From positions 62,001 to 126,000 of the forward strand of contig CABSIK010000002.1 in the NCBI GenBank assembly GCA_902477755.1: 64,000 bases of DNA, written 5' to 3'. Origin of the DNA: an uncultured Clostridia bacterium (lineage in GTDB: Bacteria; Bacillota; Clostridia; Lachnospirales; Anaerotignaceae). A program made the position numbers and the translations under genes. The notes under the pieces are model-generated. The model did no database searches and was not told the origin of the DNA. It saw nothing but the letters and a program-made list of their open reading frames with translations. This document shows positions 16,525-25,116 of the stretch, piece by piece. How positions within the stretch are numbered: the stretch's first letter is position 1; every line of letters starts with the position of its first letter.

Positions 16525-17949
16525 ATGAATATGTATGATCCCAAATCAATGAAAGCGGAGGAATTTATCTCCCACAAAGAAATTCTGGACACTTTGGCTT
16601 ATGCTCAGGAAAACAAGAACAATGAAAAACTCATTGACGCAATTTTGGAAAAGGCAAAACTGCGTAAAGGTCTTTCTCACAGAGAAGCTTCTGTGCTGCT
16701 GGCATGTGAAATGCCTGATAAAATACAGGAAATTTATGTTTTGGCGGAACAGCTGAAAAAAGATTTTTATGGCAATCGTATTGTTATGTTTGCGCCGTTA
16801 TATTTGTCAAATTACTGCATCAACGGCTGTGTGTACTGCCCTTATCATGCAAAAAATAAACACATTGCCCGGAAAAAACTGACACAGGAAGAAATCGTCA
16901 AAGAAGTGACGGCTTTGCAGGATATGGGGCATAAGCGTCTGGCGCTGGAAGCAGGGGAAGACCCGGTGAACAATCCAATCGAATATATTCTGGAATGTAT
17001 CAAGACCATCTATTCCATCCAGCATAAAAACGGTGCCATCCGCCGAGTGAATGTGAACATTGCGGCAACCACAGTAGAAGAATATCGAATGCTGAAAGAA
17101 GCTGGCATCGGTACATATATCCTGTTCCAAGAAACTTATCATAAAGAAAGCTATGAACAGCTTCATCCCACAGGCCCGAAACATAACTACGCTTACCATA
17201 CCGAAGCCATGGACAGAGCCATGGAAGGCGGCATTGACGATGTAGGTCTGGGGGTACTGTTCGGTCTGGAACGATATGCTTATGAATTTGCGGGACTTTT
17301 GATGCACGCGGAACATCTGGAAGCCGTTCACGGCGTAGGCCCCCATACCATCAGTGTACCTCGTGTGAAACGTGCCGACGACATTGACCCCGATGCTTTT
17401 GATAATGGCATTGATGATGAGATTTTTGCAAAGATCATTGCCTGCATCCGCATTGCTGTGCCTTATACAGGTATGATTATTTCCACCAGAGAAAGCAAAG
17501 AAGTGCGGGAACGTGCATTGCATCTGGGCGTTTCTCAAATCAGCGGCGGCTCTCGTACCAGCGTAGGCGGTTACTGCGAAGAAGAGCCAGAGGACGAAAA
17601 TTCGGAACAGTTTGATGTGAGCGACAAACGGACATTGGATGAAGTGGTTCATTGGCTTATGGATTTGGATTATATTCCCAGTTTCTGTACCGCATGTTAT
17701 CGGGAAGGGCGTACTGGTGACCGCTTCATGAGTTTGTGTAAGAGCGGACAGATTCAGAACTGCTGTCATCCCAACGCCCTTATGACCTTGAAAGAATATC
17801 TGGAGGACTATGCTTCACCGGAAACAAAGAAAATCGGGGAAGCGCTGATTCAGAAAGAACTGGGGAATATTCCAAAAGAAAAAGTTAGAGAAATTACTGT
17901 GCATCATTTGCAGGAAATTGAAAAAGGAAATCGGGATTTCCGATTCTAA
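16525..17949 (+). CDS. hydG: [FeFe]-hydrogenase H-cluster radical SAM maturase HydG (tyrosine lyase)
   Basis: 474 aa. The N-terminal radical SAM motif is C98-x3-C102-x2-C105 (C-I-N-G-C-V-Y-C-P-Y). The C-terminal C-x2-C-x22-C motif (C-T-A-C-Y-R-E-G-R-T-G, then C near N-C-C-H-P) that binds the second FeS cluster is complete; it separates HydG from ThiH. HydG cleaves tyrosine to give the CO and CN ligands of the diiron site. GAAAGGAAGAAA precedes the ATG. hydF follows 15 nt after the stop. Confidence 0.96.
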   Translation: MNMYDPKSMKAEEFISHKEILDTLAYAQENKNNEKLIDAILEKAKLRKGLSHREASVLLACEMPDKIQEIYVLAEQLKKDFYGNRIVMFAPLYLSNYCINGCVYCPYHAKNKHIARKKLTQEEIVKEVTALQDMGHKRLALEAGEDPVNNPIEYILECIKTIYSIQHKNGAIRRVNVNIAATTVEEYRMLKEAGIGTYILFQETYHKESYEQLHPTGPKHNYAYHTEAMDRAMEGGIDDVGLGVLFGLERYAYEFAGLLMHAEHLEAVHGVGPHTISVPRVKRADDIDPDAFDNGIDDEIFAKIIACIRIAVPYTGMIISTRESKEVRERALHLGVSQISGGSRTSVGGYCEEEPEDENSEQFDVSDKRTLDEVVHWLMDLDYIPSFCTACYREGRTGDRFMSLCKSGQIQNCCHPNALMTLKEYLEDYASPETKKIGEALIQKELGNIPKEKVREITVHHLQEIEKGNRDFRF

Positions 17950-17964
17950 AGGCAGGAGGTTTTT

Positions 17965-19161
17965 ATGGGTTTACAGGATACACCATCTTCAGAACGGGTG
18001 CAAATCGGGTTTTTTGGCTGCCGCAACGCAGGCAAATCCAGCTTAGTCAATGCGGTAACCAATCAGGAAATGGCGGTGGTTTCGCCAGTGAAAGGCACTA
18101 CCACAGACCCAGTGACAAAAGCCATGGAACTGCTGCCCCTGGGTCCTGTTCTCATCATTGATACCCCCGGTATTGATGATGAAGGTGGTTTGGGAGAGCA
18201 GCGTGTGAAACGAACAAAGCAGATTCTCAATCGCATTGATTGTGCCGTTTTGGTGGTAGACGGTGTGGCAGGGAAAACGAAAGCCGATGAGGAACTTCTG
18301 AGGTTGTTTCAGGAAAAACAGATTCCTTTTCTTGTTGCGTATAACAAAAGCGACCTGCAAATGCCCACTTTATCAGAAGAAAATGAAGTGGCAGTCAGTG
18401 CCCTCTTGAAAACAGGCATCGAGGAACTGAAAGAACGTATTGCCGCATTGGGAAAAGAAAATCAGAAGGAACGGATGCTGGTAAGAGATTTGGTAAAGGC
18501 AGAAGATTTGGTGGTATTGGTGACGCCTATCGATAGTTCTGCACCAAAAGGACGGCTCATTCTTCCACAGCAGCAGACCATTCGGGATTTGCTGGAAGCA
18601 GATGCCATTCCTGTGGTGACGAAAGAAAATACACTGAAAACCACTTTGGAAAGTCTGGCAAAAAAGCCTGCTATGGTCATTACGGACAGTCAGGCATTTG
18701 CGCAGGTCAGCAAGGATACGCCGCTGGATATTCCACTGACTTCTTTTTCCATTCTTATGGCGCGGTATAAGGGATTTTTGGAAGGTGCCGTGCAGGGGGT
18801 AGCAGCCATAGAAACATTGCGGGATGGGGATAAAGTCTTGATTTGCGAAGGCTGCACCCATCACAGACAGTGTGAGGATATTGGTACTGTGAAGATTCCT
18901 CGTTGGCTGCGTCAGCATACAGGAAAAAAGCTGGAATTGGTGCATACTTCCGGCAAGGATTTCCCAGAGGATTTATCTCCATACCGTTTGGTGATCCATT
19001 GCGGCGGCTGTATGCTCAATGAACGGGAAGTGGCGTATCGCCAGAAATGTGCCGCTGATGCAGGGATTCCCTTTACCAATTATGGCATCGCCATTGCTTA
19101 TATGACTGGAATTTTGAAACGGAGCATCGAAATTTTTCCGAAGCTGTATACATTGATTTGA
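17965..19161 (+). CDS. hydF: [FeFe]-hydrogenase H-cluster maturation GTPase HydF
   Basis: 398 aa. The N-terminal Era/TrmE-like GTPase domain has P-loop G-C-R-N-A-G-K-S (18-25), D-T-P-G and N-K-S-D motifs. The C-terminal domain carries the FeS ligands: C-E-G-C-T-H-H and, after about 50 residues, H-C-G-G-C-M. HydF is the scaffold that receives the diiron unit built by HydE and HydG and passes it to apo-hydrogenase. It is the last gene of the operon. The hydrogenase structural gene itself is not in this window. Confidence 0.95.
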   Translation: MGLQDTPSSERVQIGFFGCRNAGKSSLVNAVTNQEMAVVSPVKGTTTDPVTKAMELLPLGPVLIIDTPGIDDEGGLGEQRVKRTKQILNRIDCAVLVVDGVAGKTKADEELLRLFQEKQIPFLVAYNKSDLQMPTLSEENEVAVSALLKTGIEELKERIAALGKENQKERMLVRDLVKAEDLVVLVTPIDSSAPKGRLILPQQQTIRDLLEADAIPVVTKENTLKTTLESLAKKPAMVITDSQAFAQVSKDTPLDIPLTSFSILMARYKGFLEGAVQGVAAIETLRDGDKVLICEGCTHHRQCEDIGTVKIPRWLRQHTGKKLELVHTSGKDFPEDLSPYRLVIHCGGCMLNEREVAYRQKCAADAGIPFTNYGIAIAYMTGILKRSIEIFPKLYTLI

Positions 19162-19165
19162 TATA

Positions 19166-19196
19166 AAAAAGACTATGGGAACCCCATAGTCTTTTT
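19166..19196. terminator. Bidirectional terminator after hydF
   Basis: 14-bp arms AAAAAGACTATGGG / CCCATAGTCTTTTT with a 3-nt loop. A-tract on one side and T-tract on the other serve both hydF and the convergent minus-strand gene. Confidence 0.92.
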
Positions 19197-19200
19197 CGCA

Positions 19201-19731
19201 TCAAAGAGGAAAATGTCCGCTGCGGCGCAGTGCCACCAAAATGCCGGGAATCAGAATCAATTGCAGTATGATGCCGGGAATGGCTTCCAGCAAGGCGCCG
19301 GAAAGGAACATCTGCCAAGTGAAGGCGTTTTCGCCAATGCCAAGCAGCAGAACTTCCACAATGCCCCATACCACACGTCCCAGAATCATGGCAGAAATCA
19401 GAGCAATGTAAAGAGCAGTCGTGGATTTTTGTTTGGAACGTCCATAAATCAGCCCTGCGATAAGTCCATAAGCTGCCAGTTCAAATGCCATGGCAATGGC
19501 AACAGGGAACATATGGGGCATGCCGAAAATCATGCTGCGGCAAATGGGCAGCAGAAAGCCTAAAAACAGCGCATATTGCCAGCTGCAGAGAAAGGCGCAG
19601 AGAAAAACGGGAAAGTGCATTGGCAGCAGCATATTGCCGAACTGTGGAACTTGACCTGTCAAAAAGGGCAGTACTAGCCCCAGTGCAAAAAATAAGGCGC
19701 TGACAGTCAATTGTTTTGTGGATCGATTCAT
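19201..19731 (-). CDS. ECF transporter substrate-specific (S) component
   Basis: 176 aa from ATG 19731, which has AGGAGG upstream on the minus strand; the longer frame to 19938 has no such site. About six hydrophobic helices, with M-H-F-P-V-F-L in the N-terminal half and a P-M-F/M-P-x-A-I-A-M-x-F-E-L-A stretch, as in S components of energy-coupling-factor vitamin transporters. The substrate is not clear: the motif set is not plainly ThiT, BioY or RibU. No ECF ATPase genes are adjacent, so it would share the common ECF module (group II). Confidence 0.75.
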   Translation of the reverse strand: MNRSTKQLTVSALFFALGLVLPFLTGQVPQFGNMLLPMHFPVFLCAFLCSWQYALFLGFLLPICRSMIFGMPHMFPVAIAMAFELAAYGLIAGLIYGRSKQKSTTALYIALISAMILGRVVWGIVEVLLLGIGENAFTWQMFLSGALLEAIPGIILQLILIPGILVALRRSGHFPL

Positions 19732-19781
19732 AAAAACCTCCTGATTGTTTCTGTTAAAATTTCGGTTTTTATCATACCACA

Positions 19782-19808
19782 CTGTTTTGGAAGAAAACAG
19801 CTTTTTTT
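19782..19808. promoter_or_regulatory. Hairpin-forming repeat between ECF gene and rubrerythrin
   Basis: CTGTTTT-GGAAG-AAAACAG followed by CTTTTTTT on the plus strand. On the minus strand it lies just upstream of an extended -10 (TGG-TATGAT, plus about 19771-19779) for the ECF gene, so it may be an operator. AT-rich stem, 7 bp. Confidence 0.4.
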
Positions 19809-19892
19809 CAAAACACTGCGTTGAAATGTATGTTTTGGAAAAATGGGGACAAACTGAGAAAGAAGGACTTGACAGAAAGGGGTTTTTACGGT

Positions 19893-20426
19893 ATGAACTT
19901 GAGTGGTACAAGAACAGAACAAAATTTGCTTGCCGCATTTGCGGGGGAATCTATGGCTGCCAATAAATACGATTTTTACAGCAGTCAAGCAAGAAAAGAG
20001 GGCTATGAACAAATCGGCGCTATTTTCAAAGAAACAGCGGATAATGAACGGCAGCATGCCAAACAGATTTTCCGTTTCTTAAATGGCATCGGCACCACAG
20101 AAGCCAATCTGACCGCAGGCGTTGCGGGGGAACATGAGGAATGGACAACCATTTATCAGGATATGAGCACCATCGCCAAAGATGAGGGCTATCCAGAAAT
20201 CGCCATGTTTTTCCAGAATCTGGCGTCTGTGGAAAAAGAACATGAGGCGAGATATGCTATGCTGCTGGAAAGAATCAAAAATGAGCAGGTATTCAAGGAT
20301 AACGCCAAAACGGTATGGGTGTGCCGCAACTGCGGACATGTCCATGTGGGGGCAGTGCCGCCGGATGCCTGTCCTGTCTGCAAACATCCCAAAGCATATT
20401 TTGAGCGGAAAGCGACCAATTATTAA
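19893..20426 (+). CDS. Rubrerythrin
   Basis: 177 aa. N-terminal ferritin-like diiron domain with helices carrying E-x-x-x-A-N-K-Y, E-T-A-D-N-E-R-Q-H and E-K-E-H-E ligand motifs. The C-terminal rubredoxin-like domain has C-R-N-C-G-H-V-H-V-G and C-P-V-C-K-H-P-K-A-Y-F, the [Fe(SCys)4] site. Rubrerythrin reduces hydrogen peroxide in anaerobes, taking electrons from NADH via rubredoxin-type carriers. The chosen ATG (M-N-L-S-G-T) follows GAAAGGGG; a longer frame starting 19821 lacks a good site. It is probably a single-gene unit. Confidence 0.95.
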   Translation: MNLSGTRTEQNLLAAFAGESMAANKYDFYSSQARKEGYEQIGAIFKETADNERQHAKQIFRFLNGIGTTEANLTAGVAGEHEEWTTIYQDMSTIAKDEGYPEIAMFFQNLASVEKEHEARYAMLLERIKNEQVFKDNAKTVWVCRNCGHVHVGAVPPDACPVCKHPKAYFERKATNY

Positions 20427-20477
20427 TGGAAACAGATTGAGAGGGCAACCTCTCATTACATAGAAAAGAGGAATTCA

Positions 20478-21167
20478 ATGGAATATCAGAATCAAATCAG
20501 AGAAGCTGTATTTTACAAACGCCCCAATCGTTTTCTGGCGGAAGTGGAATTGGATGGAGACCGGGAACTGGTGCATGTAAAAAATACAGGCAGATGCCGA
20601 GAATTATTGCAGGAAGGCGCAAGGGTATTTCTGGAAGAAAGCGGAAACACAAACCGGAAAACGAAACATTCCCTTGTGGCAGTCTACAAGGGAGATATGC
20701 TGGTGAATATGGATTCGCAGGCACCTAACGCTGTGGCGGCAGAAGCTGTGGCGGAAGGGAAAATACAGGAAATCGGCGAAGTGACATTTGTGAAACGGGA
20801 AGTGAAATTCGGCGGTTCCCGTTTTGATGTGTACTATGAAGCAGGAGAGCGGAAAGGCTTTCTGGAAGTGAAAGGGGTGACGCTGGAGGAAGATGGCGTT
20901 GCTATGTTTCCCGATGCGCCCACAGAGAGAGGCGCAAAACATTTGCTGGAATTGGCAGAAGCGGTGGAAAAAGGATATGAAAGTGCGGTGCTGTTTCTGG
21001 TGCAGATGAAAGGCGTTTCTGTTTTCCGTCCCCATGAAGCCCGTGACCCAAAATTCGCCGAAGCATTGCGAAAGGCGGCAAAAGCAGGGGTAAAAGTATT
21101 GGCTTATGACTGCAAGGTGTGGGAAACGGGATTTTGCTTAGATGCGCCTGTGCCTGTGGAATTGTAA
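20478..21167 (+). CDS. sfsA: SfsA family DNA/RNA nuclease-like protein (sugar fermentation stimulation homologue)
   Basis: 229 aa. SfsA features: N-terminal OB-like part R-P-N-R-F-L-A-E-V-E, then V-K-N-T-G-R-C-R-E-L-L, V-N-M-D-S-Q-A-P-N, and a PD-(D/E)XK-like core S-R-F-D-V-Y-Y-E then G-F-L-E-V-K-G-V-T. Named for stimulating maltose fermentation in E. coli; the biochemical role is unsettled but the fold is nuclease-like. AGAGGAATT precedes the ATG. The next gene starts 64 nt downstream. Confidence 0.93.
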   Translation: MEYQNQIREAVFYKRPNRFLAEVELDGDRELVHVKNTGRCRELLQEGARVFLEESGNTNRKTKHSLVAVYKGDMLVNMDSQAPNAVAAEAVAEGKIQEIGEVTFVKREVKFGGSRFDVYYEAGERKGFLEVKGVTLEEDGVAMFPDAPTERGAKHLLELAEAVEKGYESAVLFLVQMKGVSVFRPHEARDPKFAEALRKAAKAGVKVLAYDCKVWETGFCLDAPVPVEL

Positions 21168-21231
21168 AACAGACATATCCCGAAGGATTCGGACATAAAG
21201 TTTAGTAATGACGAATATGGAGGGAAAATAC

Positions 21232-22407
21232 ATGAGGCATAGAGTTTTGACAGCGGTTTTGACACTGTTTTTTAGTGTTGGCTGTTGTTTGCCTGCATTG
21301 GCGGCAGAAAAGCAGTATGAAAATCTGACAGACCTTGGGTTGACTTCCAAAAGTGCTCTGTTGATGGAAGAAGATACAGGCACCATCTTGTATGAACAGA
21401 ACAGCCATGAAGCTCTGCCCCCTGCCAGTGTTACAAAAGTTATGACACTGCTTCTCATTTATGAAGGAGAACGGGATGGGAAGTTTGAATGGACAGATAC
21501 GGTGCAGGTCAGCGAACATGCGGCGTCCATGGGCGGTTCTCAGGTGTTTTTGGAAGAAGGAGAAACCCAGACAGCGGCAGACATGACAAAATCTATTGCC
21601 ATTGCTTCTGCCAACGATGCGGCTGTTGCTATGGCAGAATTTCTGGCAGGCAGTGAGGAAGCCTTTGTGCAGAAAATGAATGAACGGGCAAAGGAATTGG
21701 GTATGGAGGATACGAACTTTGTCAATGCCTGCGGATTGGATACAGAAGGGCATGTGTCCAGCGCCTATGACATTGCCCTTATGAGTCGGGAATTGATGGA
21801 GAATTTTCCGGAAATCAAGGAGTATACTACCACATGGCAGGACAGCATCGTACATAAAACAAGACGTGGAGAAGAAACATTTGGTCTGACCAATACCAAT
21901 AAGCTCATTCAGTGGTATGATGGGGCAACGGGGCTAAAAACAGGTTCCACTGGCAATGCGTTGTACTGTTTGTCGGGAACAGCGGAACGGGATGGTATGG
22001 GGCTCATTGCCGTTGTTATGGCTGCGCCGGATTATAAAGTCCGCTTTCGGGAAGTGATGCAGCTTTTGGACTATGGCTTTGCCAATTACGCCATTGAAAA
22101 AGGAAGGGAAAAAGGTTACGCCATGGGAGAAGTGCCAGTGGAAAAAGGTATGACGGATACGGTGGAAGCAGTGGTAGCAGAAGAAATTTCTGTATTGGTG
22201 CCCAAAGGAAAGGAATCCCAGTGGGAAACCAGAACGGAACTTTTGCCAGCCGTTTCAGCACCTGTGGAAGCAGGCACAAAGGTTGGTGAACTGATATATC
22301 TCCGTGATGGAGAAGAAGTGGGTCGCGTAGAACTGACTGCTGGAGAAAATGTGGAAAAGGCAAATGTGGATACCATGCTGCGGCGGATGCTGGCTGGATG
22401 GTGTTAG
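21232..22407 (+). CDS. D-alanyl-D-alanine carboxypeptidase (peptidase S11, DacF-like) with signal peptide
   Basis: 391 aa from ATG 21232 (GGAGGG upstream); the in-frame start at 21208 would put eight residues before the signal peptide. A cleavable signal ends near A-L-A-A-E. S11 motifs are complete: S-V-T-K (SxxK nucleophile), S-A-N (SxN) and K-T-G-S (KTG). The C-terminal beta-rich domain ends in an amphipathic segment that may hold it at the membrane. It trims the terminal D-Ala from peptidoglycan stem peptides. A second S11 gene lies at 26.2 kb. Confidence 0.93.
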   Translation: MRHRVLTAVLTLFFSVGCCLPALAAEKQYENLTDLGLTSKSALLMEEDTGTILYEQNSHEALPPASVTKVMTLLLIYEGERDGKFEWTDTVQVSEHAASMGGSQVFLEEGETQTAADMTKSIAIASANDAAVAMAEFLAGSEEAFVQKMNERAKELGMEDTNFVNACGLDTEGHVSSAYDIALMSRELMENFPEIKEYTTTWQDSIVHKTRRGEETFGLTNTNKLIQWYDGATGLKTGSTGNALYCLSGTAERDGMGLIAVVMAAPDYKVRFREVMQLLDYGFANYAIEKGREKGYAMGEVPVEKGMTDTVEAVVAEEISVLVPKGKESQWETRTELLPAVSAPVEAGTKVGELIYLRDGEEVGRVELTAGENVEKANVDTMLRRMLAGWC

Positions 22408-22415
22408 GGCAAAAG

Positions 22416-22449
22416 AAAGGCTTTGAAGTGCAGGACTTCAAAGCCTTTT
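22416..22449. terminator. Bidirectional terminator
   Basis: 14-bp stem AAAGGCTTTGAAGT / ACTTCAAAGCCTTT with a 5-nt loop, then T-tract. It serves the carboxypeptidase gene and the convergent minus-strand operon. Confidence 0.9.
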
Positions 22450-22463
22450 TCTAATTGATGAAA

Positions 22464-22886
22464 TCAGTATTTTTTAGAATAGTAAAAGATACATCCCACA
22501 ATAATCACAGCGTTTCCTGCCAGTACCCAGCAGAGGACTTCCGCATACTGAGGTGCTACAAAACCACAGACCAGAATGGCAGCGAACAGGCAAAACATAG
22601 AAAGCATGGCGTAGGCACTGTATGCCTGTTTTTCGATGAAGATGTTGCGTTCATCCGTTTGGGAAACTTCCGCTTGTGCCTGTTTTTCTTTATCATGGAT
22701 GAGTCGGTCGATACGGATGAGCTGGACGAAACAGCAGATGGCACCACTGAAGCCAATGGAAGAAAAGGGGGATTCTGGGTAGACTCCAATCTTTGCAAAA
22801 AGGGAAACTGCCAGAAAAATCAAAAAGAGAACAACCATTGCGAACATATCTCGTTTTAGTTTTTGCTCAAATGATTTCGGTTTCAT
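22464..22886 (-). CDS. Membrane protein of the XRE-linked pair (distal)
   Basis: 140 aa, about four hydrophobic segments in two pairs around a charged loop containing T-D-E-R-N-I-F-I-E-K-Q. The same D-E-R-N-I-F-I-x-K-Q-x-Y-S block occurs in the next gene, so the two are paralogues. I do not recognise an enzymatic motif; similar small membrane proteins often travel with a short XRE regulator in Bacillota. GGAGG precedes the start. It is the last gene of the operon xre - 22901 gene - this gene. Confidence 0.7.
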   Translation of the reverse strand: MKPKSFEQKLKRDMFAMVVLFLIFLAVSLFAKIGVYPESPFSSIGFSGAICCFVQLIRIDRLIHDKEKQAQAEVSQTDERNIFIEKQAYSAYAMLSMFCLFAAILVCGFVAPQYAEVLCWVLAGNAVIIVGCIFYYSKKY

Positions 22887-22900
22887 GGAAATGACCTCCT

Positions 22901-23335
22901 TTATTCACAGGAATTGCGGATGTTGCAGTAGATGGCAGCTAAAAACAGCAGTGCCACATCTGCCAGCATCAGCAGCAGGAAAGGAATCAGCAGTTCCGGT
23001 CTCCGCAAAGCAGCCCATAGGGTAGCCAAATAGAGCAGAACCAGTGAAAACAGGCTATGCAGGCTGTAAATCTGTTTCTGGATAAAAATATTTCGCTCGT
23101 CATAGATGCGGATTTCTTCTTTTTTCCGCAGGGATTTATTTTTCAGAAGGTGGATGGACTTGATGATGTGGATAAAGCCAATGGCAATGAGTCCGCCGCC
23201 AGTGCCTGCGCAGTAGGTGAGGGGATAACCGGAAGGAACTTTTCCGCTGAAAGCTGTCACACAGGCAAGTACACCTAAGCAAATCCAAAGAATCCCACAG
23301 GCAAGCTGTATTTTGAGTTTCTTTTCAAATTTCAT
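22901..23335 (-). CDS. Membrane protein of the XRE-linked pair (proximal)
   Basis: 144 aa, four hydrophobic segments in two pairs with a cytoplasmic loop carrying I-Y-D-E-R-N-I-F-I-Q-K-Q. It shares layout and that motif with the gene at 22464. The start overlaps the xre stop by 4 nt (ATGA), so its translation is coupled to the regulator. The function is unknown; a stress- or antibiotic-linked membrane role is possible but not shown by the sequence. Confidence 0.72.
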   Translation of the reverse strand: MKFEKKLKIQLACGILWICLGVLACVTAFSGKVPSGYPLTYCAGTGGGLIAIGFIHIIKSIHLLKNKSLRKKEEIRIYDERNIFIQKQIYSLHSLFSLVLLYLATLWAALRRPELLIPFLLLMLADVALLFLAAIYCNIRNSCE

Positions 23336-23538
23336 GATTCATCCTCCTCCTCAAACAAAAAGACTTCTTCAATGGTCATGCCAAAAAACTTGGCGATTTT
23401 ATGGGCAAGGAGGAGAGAGGCGGTGTATTTTCCCACTTCCAGAGAAGTGATGGTCTGGCGAGTGACACCTACATGGATTGCCAGTTCCTCCTGTGATAAT
23501 TTGCGCTGTTTTCGCAGCTCTTGAATGCGTGTTTTCAT
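23332..23538 (-). CDS. XRE/Cro-type transcriptional regulator
   Basis: 68 aa, a single helix-turn-helix domain: L-S-Q-E-E-L-A-I-H-V-G-V-T-R-Q-T-I-T-S-L-E is the classic HTH_3 pattern, followed by the acidic tail E-V-F-L-F-E-E-E-D-E. Such YgzD/YozG-like single-domain proteins usually control their own operon. Four CTTTGCAA sites cover its promoter. GGAGGT precedes the ATG. It heads a three-gene operon with two paralogous membrane proteins. Confidence 0.9.
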   Translation of the reverse strand: MKTRIQELRKQRKLSQEELAIHVGVTRQTITSLEVGKYTASLLLAHKIAKFFGMTIEEVFLFEEEDES

Positions 23539-23547
23539 AGGTACCTC

Positions 23548-23615
23548 CTTTGCAAAGCTTGCTTTGCAATTTTAGTATAGTTTGCTTTGCAAAAAATGTC
23601 AAGTAAACTTTGCAA
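23548..23615 (-). promoter_or_regulatory. Promoter of the xre operon with four operator-like boxes
   Basis: Minus strand TTGACA (plus 23597-23602), 17-bp spacer, TATACT (plus 23574-23579). CTTTGCAA is repeated at 23548, 23562, 23585 and 23608; the first is the palindrome CTTTGCAAAG. Boxes lie upstream, inside and downstream of the promoter, fitting autoregulation by the XRE protein. Confidence 0.82.
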
Positions 23616-23724
23616 AAAAGAACATGGTTTTTGCGATAAATGGAGGAGTCTTGATTTGACTTGCCGCAGAAAGTCTGGTATTATACCATAGGGAAGGAAT
23701 CCAATACAGAAAGGAATTGAATAT

Positions 23725-24339
23725 ATGAATAACTATTTATTGGCATTTCTTTGGAGCATTCCGGGGTTGTTGGTGGCTACGACCATGCATGAATTTGTCA
23801 GAGCACTGGCATCTTCCGCTATGGGGGACAACTTACCCAAAAGTCAGGGAAGACTGACACTGAATCCTTTGAAACATTTTGAACCCATCGGGTTTTTGCT
23901 GCTGTTTTACACAGGCGGCTTTGGCTGGGGGAAACCTGTGGAAACCAGTGGACTCTACTACAAAAACAGAAAACGGGATACTTTGCTGGTAGCCATTTTG
24001 CCTTCTGTGGTGAATTTGCTGCTGGGGATGGTATTTTTGGGTGTATATGTGAATGTTGGCGACAGTGTCAACACACATGTAGCAAACATCCTGCATTATC
24101 TTTGTTTTTACAACGTGGGCATTGCGGTATATAACATCGTGCCCGTATCTCCCATGGACTGTGTGAAAGTGCTTTCTGTGGTGATGCCTGCAAATAAATA
24201 CTACAGCTATTTACAGTATGAAAAAATGATCCAGATGATCTTCCTGTTCCTGCTGTTTTTGGGCTTCTTCGGAAATATTTTTGGTACCATCACTTATGGT
24301 GTCATTCAGTTTTTGGGGCATCTGTTCTTTATTCTGTAA
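23725..24339 (+). CDS. Site-2-protease-like (M50) membrane protein with altered zinc motif
   Basis: 204 aa, multi-spanning. The pattern of the short YwhC/YydH-type M50 peptidases is visible: M-H-E-F-V-R in the first helix, the G-D-x-x-P/A-K-x-x-G-R-L-T-L-N-P-L-K-H motif, then N-I-V-P-V-S-P-M-D in a later helix. The zinc motif HExxH is H-E-F-V-R, with Arg where the second His should be; the Asp of the third ligand motif remains. It may be an inactive family member. It lies directly upstream of scpA, a common neighbour of this family. Confidence 0.75.
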   Translation: MNNYLLAFLWSIPGLLVATTMHEFVRALASSAMGDNLPKSQGRLTLNPLKHFEPIGFLLLFYTGGFGWGKPVETSGLYYKNRKRDTLLVAILPSVVNLLLGMVFLGVYVNVGDSVNTHVANILHYLCFYNVGIAVYNIVPVSPMDCVKVLSVVMPANKYYSYLQYEKMIQMIFLFLLFLGFFGNIFGTITYGVIQFLGHLFFIL

Positions 24340-24351
24340 GGAAGTGAAACT

Positions 24352-25116
24352 ATGGAACAAGTGACCATACGGCTGGATGCTTTTGAAGGTCCTATGGACC
24401 TTTTGTATCATCTGATTGAGAAAAATGAAATTGATATTTACGATATTCCCATTGCTTCTTTGACAGACCAGTACCTTGCCTATTTGGATGCGGCGGAGGA
24501 CCGCAATATGGATGGCATGAGCGAGTTTTTGGTGATGGCGGCGACCCTTTTGGAAATCAAAAGCAAGCTGCTGCTGCCAAAACCGAAAAAAGAAGCAGAG
24601 GAAGAAGGGCCAGACCCCCGTGCGGAACTGGTGGAACGTCTGCTGGAATATAAGAAAATCAAGGGCGTTACGGCAGAATGGAAAGCGAGAGCGGAAGAAG
24701 CTGCCAGACTGCTGTATAAGCCTGCGGACAAAGCTATTGCCAAACTGCGCAGGGAAGAAGATCAGCCCCTTGAGGATTTCCTCATGGGTGTGACTATGGA
24801 GGACTTGTATTTGGCTTTTCAGGAAGTCATGCAGCGAAAAGAATCCAAGGTTGACCATGTCCGCAGTTCTTTCCGAGCGGTGGAACGGGATTTGTTTACC
24901 ATTCAGGATAAAATGGACTATATTCGGGACTTGCTGATTTTGCAGCCCCAGATTACATTTTTTGGTATCTTCCGTAGAAAATCCAGAAAAATGGAAAAAG
25001 TCGTGACTTTTTTGGCATTGCTGGAGCTGATCAAACGAAAAGAAGTGCAGATCACCCAGCAGGGAACATTTTCGGAAATTTATATCCGCAGTTATGAGGA
25101 AAGGGATGCAGTATGA
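24352..25116 (+). CDS. scpA: Segregation and condensation protein A (kleisin)
   Basis: 254 aa. The N-terminus F-E-G-P-M-D-L-L-Y-H-L-I is the ScpA hallmark, followed by the helical S-K-L-L-L-P region and a C-terminal winged-helix segment with F-L-A-L-L-E-L. ScpA bridges the SMC heads and with ScpB forms the bacterial condensin. The charged middle is normal. The stop overlaps the scpB start (ATGA). Confidence 0.95.
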   Translation: MEQVTIRLDAFEGPMDLLYHLIEKNEIDIYDIPIASLTDQYLAYLDAAEDRNMDGMSEFLVMAATLLEIKSKLLLPKPKKEAEEEGPDPRAELVERLLEYKKIKGVTAEWKARAEEAARLLYKPADKAIAKLRREEDQPLEDFLMGVTMEDLYLAFQEVMQRKESKVDHVRSSFRAVERDLFTIQDKMDYIRDLLILQPQITFFGIFRRKSRKMEKVVTFLALLELIKRKEVQITQQGTFSEIYIRSYEERDAV

